A model generated the notes under the pieces. That model worked only from the letters and a program-made list of their open reading frames with translations. It searched no databases and had not been told where the DNA came from. DNA of 64,000 bases, taken from contig NZ_FTNN01000006.1 of the NCBI RefSeq assembly GCF_900156405.1, positions 1-64,000 on the forward strand, written 5' to 3'. This DNA is from Shewanella morhuae. GTDB lineage: Bacteria > Pseudomonadota > Gammaproteobacteria > Enterobacterales > Shewanellaceae. This document shows positions 1 through 9,286 of the stretch, in pieces. The translations under genes and the position numbers were made by a program. Position 1 is the first letter of the stretch; each line of letters begins with the position of its first letter.

Positions 1-8
1 TTTTAATT

Positions 9-84
9 TGGAGCGACATATCGGGTTCGAACCGATGACCTATACCTTGGCAAGGTATCGCTCTACCAACTGAGCTAATGTCGC
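9..84 (-). tRNA. tRNA-Gly (anticodon GCC)
   Basis: Reading the minus strand from 84 gives a full cloverleaf: acceptor stem GCGACAT pairing with ATGTCGC, the D-arm sequence AGCTCAGTTGGTAGAGC, anticodon loop TTGCCAA (anticodon GCC, glycine), the T-loop GGTTCGAACC, and an encoded CCA end at 9-11. It lies downstream of orn on the same strand. A decayed partial copy sits between them, which suggests the remains of a tandem tRNA-Gly array. Confidence 0.95.
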
Positions 85-132
85 ATTTCTTTCATTAAGA
101 GCTCTCGCTGCTACATTTGCCCCCAACATTAA

Positions 133-179
133 CAAAGGTATCGTATTCCAACCTTTGCCAACTAAGCTAATGTCGCATT
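133..179 (-). pseudogene. Degenerate partial tRNA-Gly copy
   Basis: Positions 158-179 repeat, with one change, the 5' part of the intact tRNA-Gly including a few flanking bases (tRNA positions about 66-87). Positions 135-143 (AAGGTATCG) repeat part of its anticodon stem. The T arm and 3' acceptor strand are missing, so it cannot fold as a tRNA. It is most likely a remnant of a tandem array lost by recombination or deletion. Confidence 0.6.
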
Positions 180-285
180 CAATCTAAATGAGCAGAACAT
201 CTCGTTCGCATCAAAAAGTTGAGGCCGCATTATATGAAAAATTCATGCGGCTGCAACCCCTTTTGCATATTTATCTACTGATCGG

Positions 286-831
286 TCAAATTTTAAATAC
301 TTTACTGCGATAATACTGCAATTCGGCAATCGACTCTTGGATATCCTGCAGTGCTTGGTGAGTGTTTTGCTTCTTAAGACCCGCCATCGTTTCTGGGCTC
401 CAACGCTTCACCAACTCTTTAATGGTACTAACATCTACATTGCGATAGTGAAAATAATCCTCTAGCTCGCGCATGTAACGATTTAAAAAGCGTCTATCTT
501 GGCCAATACTATTACCGCACATAGGAGATGCGCCCTTGGGCACATACTGCTCTAAAAAGGCAATAGTCTTTGCGACGGCTTGCGCTTCTGTTTCTTGGCT
601 GGCACGAACGCGATCAATAAGACCAGATTCACCATGATGTTTCTGGTTCCAATCATCCATAGCAGCAAGCGCCTCATCTGATTGATGAATCGCAATAACT
701 GGACCTTGACCAATAATATTGAGTTCTTGATCTGTCACTAAAGTGGCAATTTCAATGATCCTGTCGACATCGGGCTCTAACCCTGTCATTTCTAAATCAA
801 TCCAAATGAGATTATTTACATTTGCCGTCAT
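286..831 (-). CDS. orn: Oligoribonuclease
   Basis: A 3'-5' exoribonuclease that finishes RNA decay by degrading 2-5 nt oligoribonucleotides, including pGpG from c-di-GMP breakdown. The 181 residues match the usual length of the family. The DEDDh motifs are visible: WIDLEMTGL near residue 10 (first Asp and Glu), an internal Asp region, and NTHQALQDI near the end with the catalytic His and Asp. The start has AAGG seven bases upstream. It is divergent from rsgA, the arrangement known in other gammaproteobacteria. It acts in the cytoplasm as a dimer. The window also encodes c-di-GMP enzymes whose product chain ends here. Confidence 0.96.
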   Translation of the reverse strand: MTANVNNLIWIDLEMTGLEPDVDRIIEIATLVTDQELNIIGQGPVIAIHQSDEALAAMDDWNQKHHGESGLIDRVRASQETEAQAVAKTIAFLEQYVPKGASPMCGNSIGQDRRFLNRYMRELEDYFHYRNVDVSTIKELVKRWSPETMAGLKKQNTHQALQDIQESIAELQYYRSKVFKI

Positions 832-943
832 AAATCAGCCTTATCATGTCAGTTAGCCTAAATTCAGGCTTTTTTATTCAAGAGTGTGTATCATACTGCT
901 TTTTTGCAACACAAAAAATCACCTAATTGACGAAGACGAATCA

Positions 944-2008
944 GTGACGAAAAAGAAACCCCTAAGCCAAGGTCAATTACGCCGTATGCGCGCTAATCAC
1001 GAAAAGCGACTCAATCGTGATGGTAGCGAAAAAAATACGCCCGAATTACAAGATAGTTCACTGGGGCAAGAACAACCCGGTACGGTAATTTCACGCTTTG
1101 GTCAACACGCCGACATCGAAACCGAAAGCGGCCAAGTGGTGCGCTGTAATATTCGTCGTGCTGTCACCAGCTTAGTCACTGGCGATAAAGTGATTGTACG
1201 CTTAGCCATTGAAAGCCAAGCCAATAGCGGTATTGCAGGTATTGTTGAAGCGGTTCACCCACGTCGATCATCACTCACGCGACCCGACTTATACGATGGC
1301 GTAAAAATCATCGCCTCTAATATCGACCAGATTTTAATCGTATCGTCGGTATTACCCAGCTTTACCACCCAAATCATCGATCGATATCTAGTGGCTGCCG
1401 AAGATACCGACATTCCGCCTATCATCATTTTAAATAAAATTGACTTGCTCAACCCTGATGAGGCGCAGGCCATAGATGAAGCGCTACAACGTTATAAAGA
1501 TATTGGTTATCCAGTTTATAAGGTCAGCAGTAAGCTAGGTGATGGTATTGATACCATCAAAGACATACTCAAAGATAAAGTTAGCGTGTTTGCTGGCCAA
1601 TCAGGTGTCGGTAAGTCATCGATCATCAATGCCCTATTACCCGATGCTGAACTGGTTATTGGTGATGTGTCTGACAATTCAGGTTTAGGTCAGCACACCA
1701 CAACCACAGCCAAACTCTTACATTTACCCAGCGGTGGCGACCTGATTGACTCCCCTGGCGTGCGTGAGTTCGCCCTCTGGCATCTCCCTGCACAACGTGT
1801 AGGTTGGTGTTTTATCGAATTTCGTGAATATCTTGGCGCATGTAAATTCCGCGATTGCAAGCACGGTGACGATCCTGGCTGTGCACTGCAAGCAGCCCTG
1901 AGCGAAGGTAAAATCAGCGCAGATCGCTTTAATAATTACCATAAAATTATCGCCAGCTTAGATGAACAACGTCATGCGCGCCATTTCCGCGCGGCAGCGG
2001 ATGAATAA
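944..2008 (+). CDS. rsgA: Small ribosomal subunit biogenesis GTPase RsgA
   Basis: A circularly permuted GTPase that helps late 30S subunit maturation. The order is a basic N-terminal tail, an OB-fold, then G-motifs in permuted order: NKID near residue 165, GQSGVGKS near 220 and DSPG near 270. A C-terminal zinc-binding knuckle follows with C-x4-C-x-H-x5-C spacing (CKFRDCKHGDDPGC). I chose GTG at 944, giving 354 residues (E. coli RsgA is about 350), because the protein then begins TKKKPLSQGQ like the family. The reading frame runs upstream to a GTG at 884, but those 20 residues do not resemble the family. psd follows after 62 bp on the same strand. Confidence 0.95.
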   Translation: MTKKKPLSQGQLRRMRANHEKRLNRDGSEKNTPELQDSSLGQEQPGTVISRFGQHADIETESGQVVRCNIRRAVTSLVTGDKVIVRLAIESQANSGIAGIVEAVHPRRSSLTRPDLYDGVKIIASNIDQILIVSSVLPSFTTQIIDRYLVAAEDTDIPPIIILNKIDLLNPDEAQAIDEALQRYKDIGYPVYKVSSKLGDGIDTIKDILKDKVSVFAGQSGVGKSSIINALLPDAELVIGDVSDNSGLGQHTTTTAKLLHLPSGGDLIDSPGVREFALWHLPAQRVGWCFIEFREYLGACKFRDCKHGDDPGCALQAALSEGKISADRFNNYHKIIASLDEQRHARHFRAAADE

Positions 2009-2070
2009 TAACTGATTGATAAATAACAGTGCTCTCAGAAAAGATTGAGCAGTAAGAAAAGGAATTAACA

Positions 2071-2943
2071 TTGGATAATCTTAAAATAGCCTTGCAGTAC
2101 ATGCTGCCAAAACACTTATTATCTCGTCTAGTGGGTAAATTCGCCGCCGCCGAAGCGGGCGCGTTAACCACAGCTGCCATCAAATGGTTTATCAAACAAT
2201 ATAAAATTGATATGAGCGAAGCGGCACAAAGCGAACCTGATGCCTATAAAAGCTTTAATGCTTTTTTCACCCGCGCGCTAAAACACGGTATTCGGCCGTT
2301 GGATCTAGACGCCGATATCATGGTGCACCCCGTCGATGGTGCCGTTAGTCAATTAGGCCCCATTAAAGATGGCCGCATCTTTCAAGCAAAGGGTCATCAT
2401 TATTCAGCGTTAACATTACTTGGCGATCAAGCCGATGATGCTAAACGCTTTGAAGGCGGTGATTTTGCGACTATTTACCTCGCACCTAAAGACTATCACC
2501 GCATTCATATGCCGATTAAAGGCACCTTGTCAAAAATGACCTATGTTCCCGGTGAGTTGTTTTCAGTGAATCCACTCACAGCTAAACACGTCCCCGGCTT
2601 ATTTGCTCGCAATGAGCGGGTTGTGGCGATTTTTGAAACGGAATTAGGACCACTGGCGATGGTATTAGTTGGCGCAACGATTGTCGCCAGTATCGAGACA
2701 GTATGGGCAGGGACAATTACCCCTCCAACAGGTAAGCAAGTTTTTACATGGCAATACCCAACCCAAGGCCCTGATGCCATCACCTTAGATAAAGGCGATG
2801 AGATGGGCCGTTTCAAATTGGGCAGCACTGTGGTGATGTTGTTTGCCAAAGATACTATCCAAACTTTTGCTGAAGGCGTTGAAGCCGAAGCGATAACCCG
2901 TATGGGTCAAGCCTTCGCCAATCTTAAAGATGTTAAAAAGTAA
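2071..2943 (+). CDS. psd: Phosphatidylserine decarboxylase proenzyme
   Basis: Converts phosphatidylserine to phosphatidylethanolamine at the inner membrane. It self-cleaves at the Gly-Ser bond of an LGST motif, here near residues 250-253 (FKLGSTVV), so that the serine becomes the pyruvoyl cofactor of the alpha chain. Other family landmarks are PVDGAVSQ (catalytic Asp), DYHRIHMP (catalytic His) and FARNERV. The length of 290 residues is normal. The start is TTG at 2071 with an AAAAGGA ribosome-binding site eight bases upstream. It lies between rsgA and an mscM-like gene as in E. coli. Confidence 0.95.
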   Translation: MDNLKIALQYMLPKHLLSRLVGKFAAAEAGALTTAAIKWFIKQYKIDMSEAAQSEPDAYKSFNAFFTRALKHGIRPLDLDADIMVHPVDGAVSQLGPIKDGRIFQAKGHHYSALTLLGDQADDAKRFEGGDFATIYLAPKDYHRIHMPIKGTLSKMTYVPGELFSVNPLTAKHVPGLFARNERVVAIFETELGPLAMVLVGATIVASIETVWAGTITPPTGKQVFTWQYPTQGPDAITLDKGDEMGRFKLGSTVVMLFAKDTIQTFAEGVEAEAITRMGQAFANLKDVKK

Positions 2944-2995
2944 TTTAAGCCCGCTTAAATTTACGCAAAACCCTCAAGATTAATCGATACCATCT

Positions 2996-3023
2996 AACCG
3001 TACTGCTTTTTAGCAGTACGGTT
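2996..3023. terminator. 12-bp perfect hairpin after psd
   Basis: AACCGTACTGCT at 2996-3007 pairs perfectly with 3012-3023 around a TTTT loop. It lies 53 bp after the psd stop. No strong T-tract follows on either strand, so it may end the rsgA-psd transcript weakly or serve as a 3'-end processing hairpin. Confidence 0.5.
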
Positions 3024-3040
3024 AATATTGGCGGCACTAT

Positions 3041-3109
3041 CATGCATGACTATTATCATACCTAGGCATGCATGACTATTATCATACCTAGGCGCGACTA
3101 TCGTCATAG
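3041..3109. repeat. 26-bp tandem repeat, about 2.6 copies
   Basis: Two identical 26-bp units at 3041-3066 and 3067-3092, each containing CATGCATGACTATTATCA and ending CCTAGG. A diverged partial third copy at 3093-3109 contains GACTAT, CGTC, ATAGTC (itself an inverted repeat). It sits between psd and the mscM-like gene, about 125 bp upstream of the latter's start. Confidence 0.85.
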
Positions 3110-3233
3110 TCACTAACATCACCTTCAAAATCGACCAATCACACCAATAAAAAAAGAACGCTTGAAACATACCAATCTCAGCGTAACTTGGCTAATATGA
3201 TACGTCTTTTGCCCCTAAATATTCTTAGCCTAT

Positions 3234-6200
3234 ATGCCACGTATTTTATTGTTCATTATTGTTTTTTTCTCATTTTCTGTTGTTGCCAACTCTCCACTGC
3301 AACTGGACAAACGTCTTGGCATGAACAAACAGGATCAACAACAAAATCCCAGCATTGATGAACAAATTAACGATCTAAAAATTAACATAGAGAAGCTTGC
3401 AGCTAACGCGACCAGCTTCCAACAGGCGCAAATCGATTTTGAACAACATAAAAAAAGCACTGATAAAGCGCTCAAAGAAGCTTATAAACCGCTGCCACTA
3501 GAAAAAGGTACTGATCTCAGCCAGCAAGCTTCTATGGCTTACCTGCGCCTATCTGAGCTTAAAGAAAGCGAGTCTACCTTAGTTAGACAAGTTAACGATT
3601 TACTACAACGCCAGAATGAGTTGCCAGCTGTCATTGCCAGTGCAAGACAAAATTTGGTGCAAAATAAAAAGGCTGAACTTGCACCATTAGATACGCCATC
3701 GGGTGAATTACAACAAATGCAACGGCTGTTTTTTGAACAAAGCCTGACCACCAATGAAGCTGAATTAGCTAGCAGTCAAAAACGCATTGAACTGACGCAA
3801 TTACAATTACAATTAGTGCGTCAGCAATTGATACAACAAGAAGCGTTAATTGAAGCTATTAATAAAGCTATCAATAAACAACGCCAGCAAAAAACCGATG
3901 CAACCCTAGCCAAAAACTTGGTCGATACTGACAAAGTTATCGACCCTGTCACCCGTAATATTGCCGATACCAATCACATTTATGGTCAGAAACTGCAAAC
4001 CCTGACCTTACAGATCAATAATGTCGTCGAACAGCAAGAACAAGCTGAAACCCAATATCAATCCCAAGCTAAACAACTTGCGAATATTCAAGAACAAATC
4101 ACTTGGGTCAAAATGAACTCCGCCTTTGGTGAGCGTTTTTTACAGATATTACAATCGCTGCCTAAGCCGCCAAATAATGAAAAGCTTCAGACACTCATCG
4201 CCGATGCCCGTTTAGACAGATATCATTTAGAGCAACAGCAAGCACTCAATGAGCAAGAACTAGAGCATCCTGGTTTATACAATGATCAACAGATTAAGTT
4301 ACTGCATTCGCAGCAAAGTTTAATTGCACAGTTGATGCAAAGCTATGACCAATACCTCAGTGAATTAGGCAAGTTGAGAGTTAACTATCAACAACTCAGT
4401 CAACAGCACCTCACTCTAAAAAATACTCTTAATGAACATTTATTCTGGGTCCCTAATGCCGCCAGCATTAGTAAATTATGGCTTACGGATCTCGAGCGCA
4501 GTGCAGTATGGTTGGTGCAACAGGCACAATGGGATGAACTGGGTAAAGCGTGGGATGAGCAAAACGACTATTGGTCTTGGTGGATTATATTGCTGGTATT
4601 ATGTTTAGTCGTACAAGACTTGATTACGCCTAAATTCAATCGTTTATTTAATCATTACACCACTTATGTGGGTAATGTGACCCAAGATAAGTTCATTTAC
4701 ACGATAAAAGCACTCGCCTGCAGCTTAAGCTATGCATTAATAAAACCGACACCTGTGATTTTGGCGGGGTTAATCTTTTACCAATCCGATCGCAATTTTG
4801 TACAGGCGGTAGGTATGGGCATACTGGCTATTGGCTTAGTTTATCTGTTATATCGTTTTATCTTTATTCTCACGCTCGACAAAGGTGTGCTGGTCGGACA
4901 TTTCAAACGTCCATCAAAGCTTATCCAAGCGGGTCAATTTAGATTTAGGCACTTTGTGTTAGTTGCCAGCCCATTATTAGGCTTGATGGGTTTTACCGAA
5001 GTGCTCGATGCATCATTGGTACGCAATAGTATTGGTCGCGGCGCATTTATTATATTTTGTATTGTTTTATTCTTATTTTACAAGGATATTTTACTGCTCA
5101 GCCGTAAAAGTGCCAATGCACAGCAAGACGGTAAGAATAAAAAACTTATCCAGAAAATGCTTTGGTTTTTGTTGATATCATTTCCATTACTCAGTGCAGT
5201 ACTCGCATTTAGAGGATATTACTTTACCGCCTTTCAAATGTTGCTCCAGCTACAATTATCTATCGTGCTAGGTCTGGGTTTCTTGTTGTTATATCAGCTC
5301 ATTAAGCGCTGGATGTTAATTGAGCGCCGCCGTATTGCTTTCGATCGCGCCAAGGCTAAACGGGCTGAGCGCTTAGCGCAAAGGGAAAAAGGTGAAACAC
5401 ACCATCTATCTACCGATGGCCTCGATACCTATGAAGAGCCAGTAGTGGATCTCGAAACAATTTCAAGCCAGTCACTTGGGTTAGTGCGCTCGTTATTATT
5501 ATTGGCTTTTTTAGCCAGCTTAATTGGCCTGTGGACACAAACCCACACCGCATTATTTACCTTTCTCGACGGTATTACGCTGTGGACAACCAATACCAGC
5601 GTGAATGGCTTAGAACAACAATTACCCATTACCATGAAATCCTTGATGTTTGGGCTTATTGTGGTCGGCTTCTCAATGATGATCGCGACTAATTTACCGG
5701 GCTTACTTGAGCTGATGATCCTACAAAGATTAGACCTATCACCCGGTACGGGGTTTGCGATTACCACTGTAAGCCGTTATCTAGTGGTCTTTTTAGGATT
5801 ATTAATCGGCTTCTCTAATCTGGGAATGGAATGGTCTAAACTGCAATGGTTAATAGCCGCACTCTCGCTCGGTTTAGGTTTTGGTTTACAAGAGATTTTT
5901 GCTAACTTTATCTCGGGCCTAATCATTTTATTTGAAAAACCAGTACGCATTGGCGATACCGTGACGATTCGTGATTTAACTGGGACTGTGAGTAAAATTC
6001 AAATTAGGGCGACAACGATTATTGATTGGGACAGAAAAGAAATTATCATTCCAAACAAGGCCTTTATTACTGAGCAATTAATTAACTGGTCGTTGTCAGA
6101 TCCGATTACGCGCGTGATTGTTTATGTATCAGTTGCGCGTGATTCTGATCCGGCCAAAGTTGAGGCAACGCTCTATCAAGCGGTGCAAGAGTGTGAAGAT

Positions 6201-6437
6201 GCACTAGCAACCCCTGAGCCAGAAGTATGGTTTGCCGGTTTTGGTAAACATACTCAAGATTATGAAGTCCGTGCCTACGCAAAAGATATGTCATCACGCT
6301 GGCCACTTCGCCATGATTTACATAAACGAGTCACGAAAAAACTCAAAGAAAACAATCTTGAACTCGCTTATCCACAAATGGAAATCTATATTAAAAATAG
6401 CCAAAATCGCGAACAACAAAGTATTATTAGAAGCTAA
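3234..6437 (+). CDS. mscM: Large MscS-family mechanosensitive channel (MscM/MscK type)
   Basis: An inner-membrane tension-gated channel of the large MscS class, 1067 residues (E. coli MscM about 1107). A signal peptide (about residues 1-19) is followed by a long Gln-rich coiled-coil periplasmic region to about residue 440, then multiple membrane segments. A C-terminal MscS core carries a Gly-rich pore helix (SLGLGFGLQEIFANFISG, near residue 880) followed by EKPVRIGD and the cytoplasmic beta domain. It follows psd as yjeP/mscM does in E. coli, which supports the specific name. The start is ATG at 3234 with no strong Shine-Dalgarno sequence; the signal peptide directly after it supports the choice. 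MscK remains a possible alternative name. Confidence 0.88.
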   Translation: MPRILLFIIVFFSFSVVANSPLQLDKRLGMNKQDQQQNPSIDEQINDLKINIEKLAANATSFQQAQIDFEQHKKSTDKALKEAYKPLPLEKGTDLSQQASMAYLRLSELKESESTLVRQVNDLLQRQNELPAVIASARQNLVQNKKAELAPLDTPSGELQQMQRLFFEQSLTTNEAELASSQKRIELTQLQLQLVRQQLIQQEALIEAINKAINKQRQQKTDATLAKNLVDTDKVIDPVTRNIADTNHIYGQKLQTLTLQINNVVEQQEQAETQYQSQAKQLANIQEQITWVKMNSAFGERFLQILQSLPKPPNNEKLQTLIADARLDRYHLEQQQALNEQELEHPGLYNDQQIKLLHSQQSLIAQLMQSYDQYLSELGKLRVNYQQLSQQHLTLKNTLNEHLFWVPNAASISKLWLTDLERSAVWLVQQAQWDELGKAWDEQNDYWSWWIILLVLCLVVQDLITPKFNRLFNHYTTYVGNVTQDKFIYTIKALACSLSYALIKPTPVILAGLIFYQSDRNFVQAVGMGILAIGLVYLLYRFIFILTLDKGVLVGHFKRPSKLIQAGQFRFRHFVLVASPLLGLMGFTEVLDASLVRNSIGRGAFIIFCIVLFLFYKDILLLSRKSANAQQDGKNKKLIQKMLWFLLISFPLLSAVLAFRGYYFTAFQMLLQLQLSIVLGLGFLLLYQLIKRWMLIERRRIAFDRAKAKRAERLAQREKGETHHLSTDGLDTYEEPVVDLETISSQSLGLVRSLLLLAFLASLIGLWTQTHTALFTFLDGITLWTTNTSVNGLEQQLPITMKSLMFGLIVVGFSMMIATNLPGLLELMILQRLDLSPGTGFAITTVSRYLVVFLGLLIGFSNLGMEWSKLQWLIAALSLGLGFGLQEIFANFISGLIILFEKPVRIGDTVTIRDLTGTVSKIQIRATTIIDWDRKEIIIPNKAFITEQLINWSLSDPITRVIVYVSVARDSDPAKVEATLYQAVQECEDALATPEPEVWFAGFGKHTQDYEVRAYAKDMSSRWPLRHDLHKRVTKKLKENNLELAYPQMEIYIKNSQNREQQSIIRS

Positions 6438-6451
6438 TAGGATTGCACAAC

Positions 6452-7174
6452 ATGCTCATTTTTGCTCACCGTGGTGCCAGCGGTTATCAGGCCGAAAATA
6501 CGTTAGCTGCTATGGAGAAGGCATTGCAACTAGGTGTGCCAGCCGTTGAGCTCGATGTGCATAATGTTGAAGGTGAGCTAGTCGTGTTTCACGATCGTCG
6601 TCTTGATAGTAAAAGCTCAGGATCAGGAATTATCCATTTAGTGAGTAAGGATTATCTGGCGAATATTAATGTAAAAGGTGAACCAATACCCACATTGTGG
6701 CAGGTGCTGGAATTGATTGCAGGGCGCTGCATAGTTAATATTGAATTAAAAGGCATTAATACCGTTACGCCGTTAATTGCTTTATACCCAAAGGCTTTAA
6801 AACAACTCGGTTTTACTCAAGAGCAGTTACTGATTTCCTCTTTTAATCATCCTTATCTACGTGAGTTTAAACAAGCACTCCCAAAGGCCTTAGTCGCACC
6901 GCTACTCGCCAGCATTCCACTCGAGGGTGCCGCCGTTGTAAGCCAGCTTGATGCCTATTCCTTGAATTTAGATGTGAGTTTCATCAATCAAGCGTTAATT
7001 GATGATGCACACCAGCGCTGCGCCAAAGTTTATGTTTATACGGTCGATCATGTCGATGATATTCATGCACTTAAACTAATGGGCGTTGATGGCGTGTTCA
7101 GCAATTATCCCGATCGCGCCATGCAGGCTTTAACTCAAGTAATCACCACAGATTACCTTGGTTACTTTGAATAA
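6452..7174 (+). CDS. Glycerophosphodiester phosphodiesterase
   Basis: Hydrolyses glycerophosphodiesters to glycerol-3-phosphate and an alcohol. The 240-residue TIM-barrel begins with the family motif FAHRGASG followed by ENT. It then shows ELDVH and VVFHD, which supply the metal and catalytic Glu, Asp and His residues, and NIELKG further on. There is no signal peptide, so it is probably cytoplasmic like UgpQ. I chose ATG at 6452, nine bases after AGGA; a TTG at 6443 is too close to that site. The gap to the channel gene is 14 bp, so the two are probably cotranscribed, adding another envelope-lipid gene to the psd-mscM cluster. Confidence 0.9.
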   Translation: MLIFAHRGASGYQAENTLAAMEKALQLGVPAVELDVHNVEGELVVFHDRRLDSKSSGSGIIHLVSKDYLANINVKGEPIPTLWQVLELIAGRCIVNIELKGINTVTPLIALYPKALKQLGFTQEQLLISSFNHPYLREFKQALPKALVAPLLASIPLEGAAVVSQLDAYSLNLDVSFINQALIDDAHQRCAKVYVYTVDHVDDIHALKLMGVDGVFSNYPDRAMQALTQVITTDYLGYFE

Positions 7175-7185
7175 AGTGTGGCTGA

Positions 7186-7521
7186 TTAAGACTGGTTATT
7201 TCGCTGGGCCCAATAGCCGATAAAAATAAACATCGTCATAATTAACAGAAACATCCAATGGGATGGCATAGCCGCAATGTGCCTTGCCACCCATGGGGTA
7301 ACTTTAACAATCAATAGACCGTAACCAAAAGCATTAATAATAATAAAAACAAAGGTCCGCAGCACAAAAGAATGCCCTAATAAATGGCGCCTTAGGAGAC
7401 GATTGACGTCCGCTGAAAAAACCAAAATTAGGCATACTACCATGGCGGTAGCAATATCAAATGCCCAAGGACGAAGCATGTTTCCCAATTGGGCGATGAT
7501 GGCAACTAACTGATCAAACAT
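7186..7521 (-). CDS. DUF3392-type membrane protein
   Basis: A 111-residue protein with about three hydrophobic helices: residues ~20-38 (ATAMVVCLILVF), 50-75 (FVFIIINAFGYGLLIV) and 85-105 (WMFLLIMTMFIFIGY). The pattern and length fit DUF3392, a family of small inner-membrane proteins of unknown role common in Shewanella and Vibrio; this is recognition from memory. It converges on the glycerophosphodiesterase with only 11 bp between stops and no obvious terminator hairpin. Confidence 0.75.
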   Translation of the reverse strand: MFDQLVAIIAQLGNMLRPWAFDIATAMVVCLILVFSADVNRLLRRHLLGHSFVLRTFVFIIINAFGYGLLIVKVTPWVARHIAAMPSHWMFLLIMTMFIFIGYWAQRNNQS

Positions 7522-7641
7522 AATGAATTAACCTAAAAAATACCGCACAAGCCATTTTAATAACTGAGACTGTGCGTAAAATAATGAATTGAAAACCAGT
7601 GCATTGAAAAATAACAATAACCAAGCATAAAGGGAGACGCC

Positions 7642-8574
7642 ATGGGGCACAAGTTACTCTTGCTAACAAAGGTCAATCAACAATACCGCGACTTAATTGA
7701 GGCGCTGGAACTCCCTAATCTAGTACTACTCAACGATGATCCCAAACACTTAATTGAGGCTGATCTTTGGTTAGCTGAACCTAAGCTCGCAGCGCCATTA
7801 TTACCTCATGCAAAAAATCTAAAATGGTTGCAGTCCAGTTTTGCGGGTATAGAGGCACTGATGAGCCCAAGAGGCAGAAAAGACTACCTACTAACTAATA
7901 TTAAAGGCATATTCGGCCCATTAATGAGTGAATATGTGTTCGGTTATTTACTCGCTCACATCCGTAGCCACGATTTTTATCGGCTGCAGCAACGACAAAA
8001 ACACTGGCAGGTTGAATCACCACCATATTCAAGTTTACAAAACATGCGCTTACTCTTGCTCGGGACTGGGTCAATAGCTCAATATTTAGCAAAAACCGCA
8101 CAACATTTTGGCATGCATGTCACGGGTATCAATAGCAGTGGCAATACGGTTGACAGTTTTGATGCTATCGAAACGATGCCAACATTAGGAGAAGCCCTGA
8201 CTAAAGCCGATGTGGTGGTTAATTTATTGCCAAGCACACCAGCAACACGCAACATACTCAACGCTGATATGTTGGCGACGTTAAAGCCAGATGCCATTTT
8301 GTTTAACGTCGGCCGCGGTGATGCCCTTGACCTTGACGCGCTCAATAATCAGCTTATCGCTAATCCTAATCAGCAAGCGATTCTCGATGTATTTACTCAG
8401 GAACCTTTACCCAATAGCCATCCTATTTGGGAACGAGAAAATACCATTATCACCCCGCATATGTCGGCGCTGAGCCAACCAGAACAAATAGTCACCCAAT
8501 TTAGCCAAAACTATCATCGCTACTTAGCTGGTAAGCCACTAGCTAATGTTATTGATTTTAATAAAGGATACTAA
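7642..8574 (+). CDS. D-isomer-specific 2-hydroxyacid dehydrogenase (GhrA-like)
   Basis: Probably an NAD(P)-dependent reductase of 2-oxoacids such as glyoxylate or hydroxypyruvate. The 310 residues show a Rossmann site LLLLGTGSIAQYLAK (GxGxxx) near residue 138 and LLPSTPATRNIL. The catalytic Arg lies in NVGRGD, the Glu in DVFTQEPLP, and a catalytic His in ITPHMSA near residue 270. AGGGAG lies seven bases upstream of the ATG at 7642. The natural substrate cannot be read from the sequence. Confidence 0.88.
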   Translation: MGHKLLLLTKVNQQYRDLIEALELPNLVLLNDDPKHLIEADLWLAEPKLAAPLLPHAKNLKWLQSSFAGIEALMSPRGRKDYLLTNIKGIFGPLMSEYVFGYLLAHIRSHDFYRLQQRQKHWQVESPPYSSLQNMRLLLLGTGSIAQYLAKTAQHFGMHVTGINSSGNTVDSFDAIETMPTLGEALTKADVVVNLLPSTPATRNILNADMLATLKPDAILFNVGRGDALDLDALNNQLIANPNQQAILDVFTQEPLPNSHPIWERENTIITPHMSALSQPEQIVTQFSQNYHRYLAGKPLANVIDFNKGY

Positions 8575-8719
8575 AATAGCTTAACTTAAATACTCGTTGG
8601 GATAGTAATGACCACTGCGATGTACAAATAAAAAAAGAAGGATGACTGTGATGGAACGCGGTCATCGAATAATTATTAAACAGATTTATTCAAATAATGT
8701 CCACATGCGTATTGCATTT

Positions 8720-8738
8720 GATAAGCGTTTTCATTTAG
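8720..8738 (+). promoter_or_regulatory. Candidate Fur-box-like site upstream of bfd
   Basis: GATAAGCGTTTTCATTTAG, 32 bp before the bfd start, matches the 19-bp Fur consensus at about 11 positions with both half-sites recognisable. bfd is classically Fur/iron regulated, so the location is sensible, but the match is weak. Confidence 0.35.
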
Positions 8739-8769
8739 AATTAGCTCAATTCATTTGGGAGGCTAGAAA

Positions 8770-8961
8770 ATGTACGTTTGTCTTTGCCATGCAATCACAG
8801 ATACGCAAATTAAAAACGCAGTAAGCCAAGGCGATAGCTCTCTTGCTGACGTCAAAAAGCGCTTAGGTGTGGCCGACCAATGTGGTAAATGTGCCAGAAT
8901 GGCGGTGCAGATTATCCAAAACCAACTAGAACTTGAACCTAATTATTACGAAGTCGCCTAA
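8770..8961 (+). CDS. bfd: Bacterioferritin-associated ferredoxin
   Basis: A 63-residue [2Fe-2S] protein that delivers electrons to bacterioferritin to release stored iron. The cluster ligands are visible as C-x-C (VCLCHAIT, residues 4 and 6) and C-x2-C (QCGKCARM, near 38 and 41), the BFD-type spacing. The ATG has GGAGG nine bases upstream. No bacterioferritin gene lies in this window. A weak Fur-box-like sequence precedes it. Confidence 0.93.
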   Translation: MYVCLCHAITDTQIKNAVSQGDSSLADVKKRLGVADQCGKCARMAVQIIQNQLELEPNYYEVA

Positions 8962-9073
8962 TAAAATTGATGGTTAACGCACTCGCTAACCTATAGCCAA
9001 ACCATCCATTAGCGACAAAAAACGCTTGCACAGACGACATAAGTGACGTTAAAGCTAATCGTAAAGTTATCAT
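8939..9073 (-). CDS. Possible 44-residue hydrophobic small protein
   Basis: A minus-strand frame beginning MITLRLALTSLMSS, with a Phe/Val/Ala-rich centre and basic C-terminus (NFIRRLRNN). The ATG at 9073 is preceded by GGGTGAGGGAG, a good ribosome-binding sequence. It overlaps the 3' end of bfd on the opposite strand by 23 bp. I recognise no family. It may be chance; support is only the ribosome-binding site and composition. The rest of 9074-9286 shows no gene. Confidence 0.22.
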   Translation of the reverse strand: MITLRLALTSLMSSVQAFFVANGWFGYRLASALTINFIRRLRNN

Positions 9074-9286
9074 CTGCTCCCTCACCCTGATATTCTTATT
9101 CGCCCCCGTATTTTCGCTTCCCAATAGTTCTATCTTGTATCAATCCTAAAGACAAAATAGGGCATTAATAGCCGCTAAAAGACCATAATACTTAACCTGC
9201 TGATACGAAATAATAATCCCCATCAACTTAGATTATCTAGCATAAATTCAATGGGGATATTTCACTGCAGCTATAGGAGAAAGCCA

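Noticed and set aside
884..943. Upstream GTG start of rsgA
   Set aside because: The extra 20 residues do not resemble the family; GTG 944 gives the expected start and length.
6232..6549. 105-codon frame spanning the mscM/GDPD junction
   Set aside because: It overlaps two good genes in another frame and its product has no signature.
8642..8824. 60-codon plus-strand frame overlapping bfd
   Set aside because: It runs into the bfd coding sequence in another frame, has no recognisable family and lies over the probable bfd promoter.
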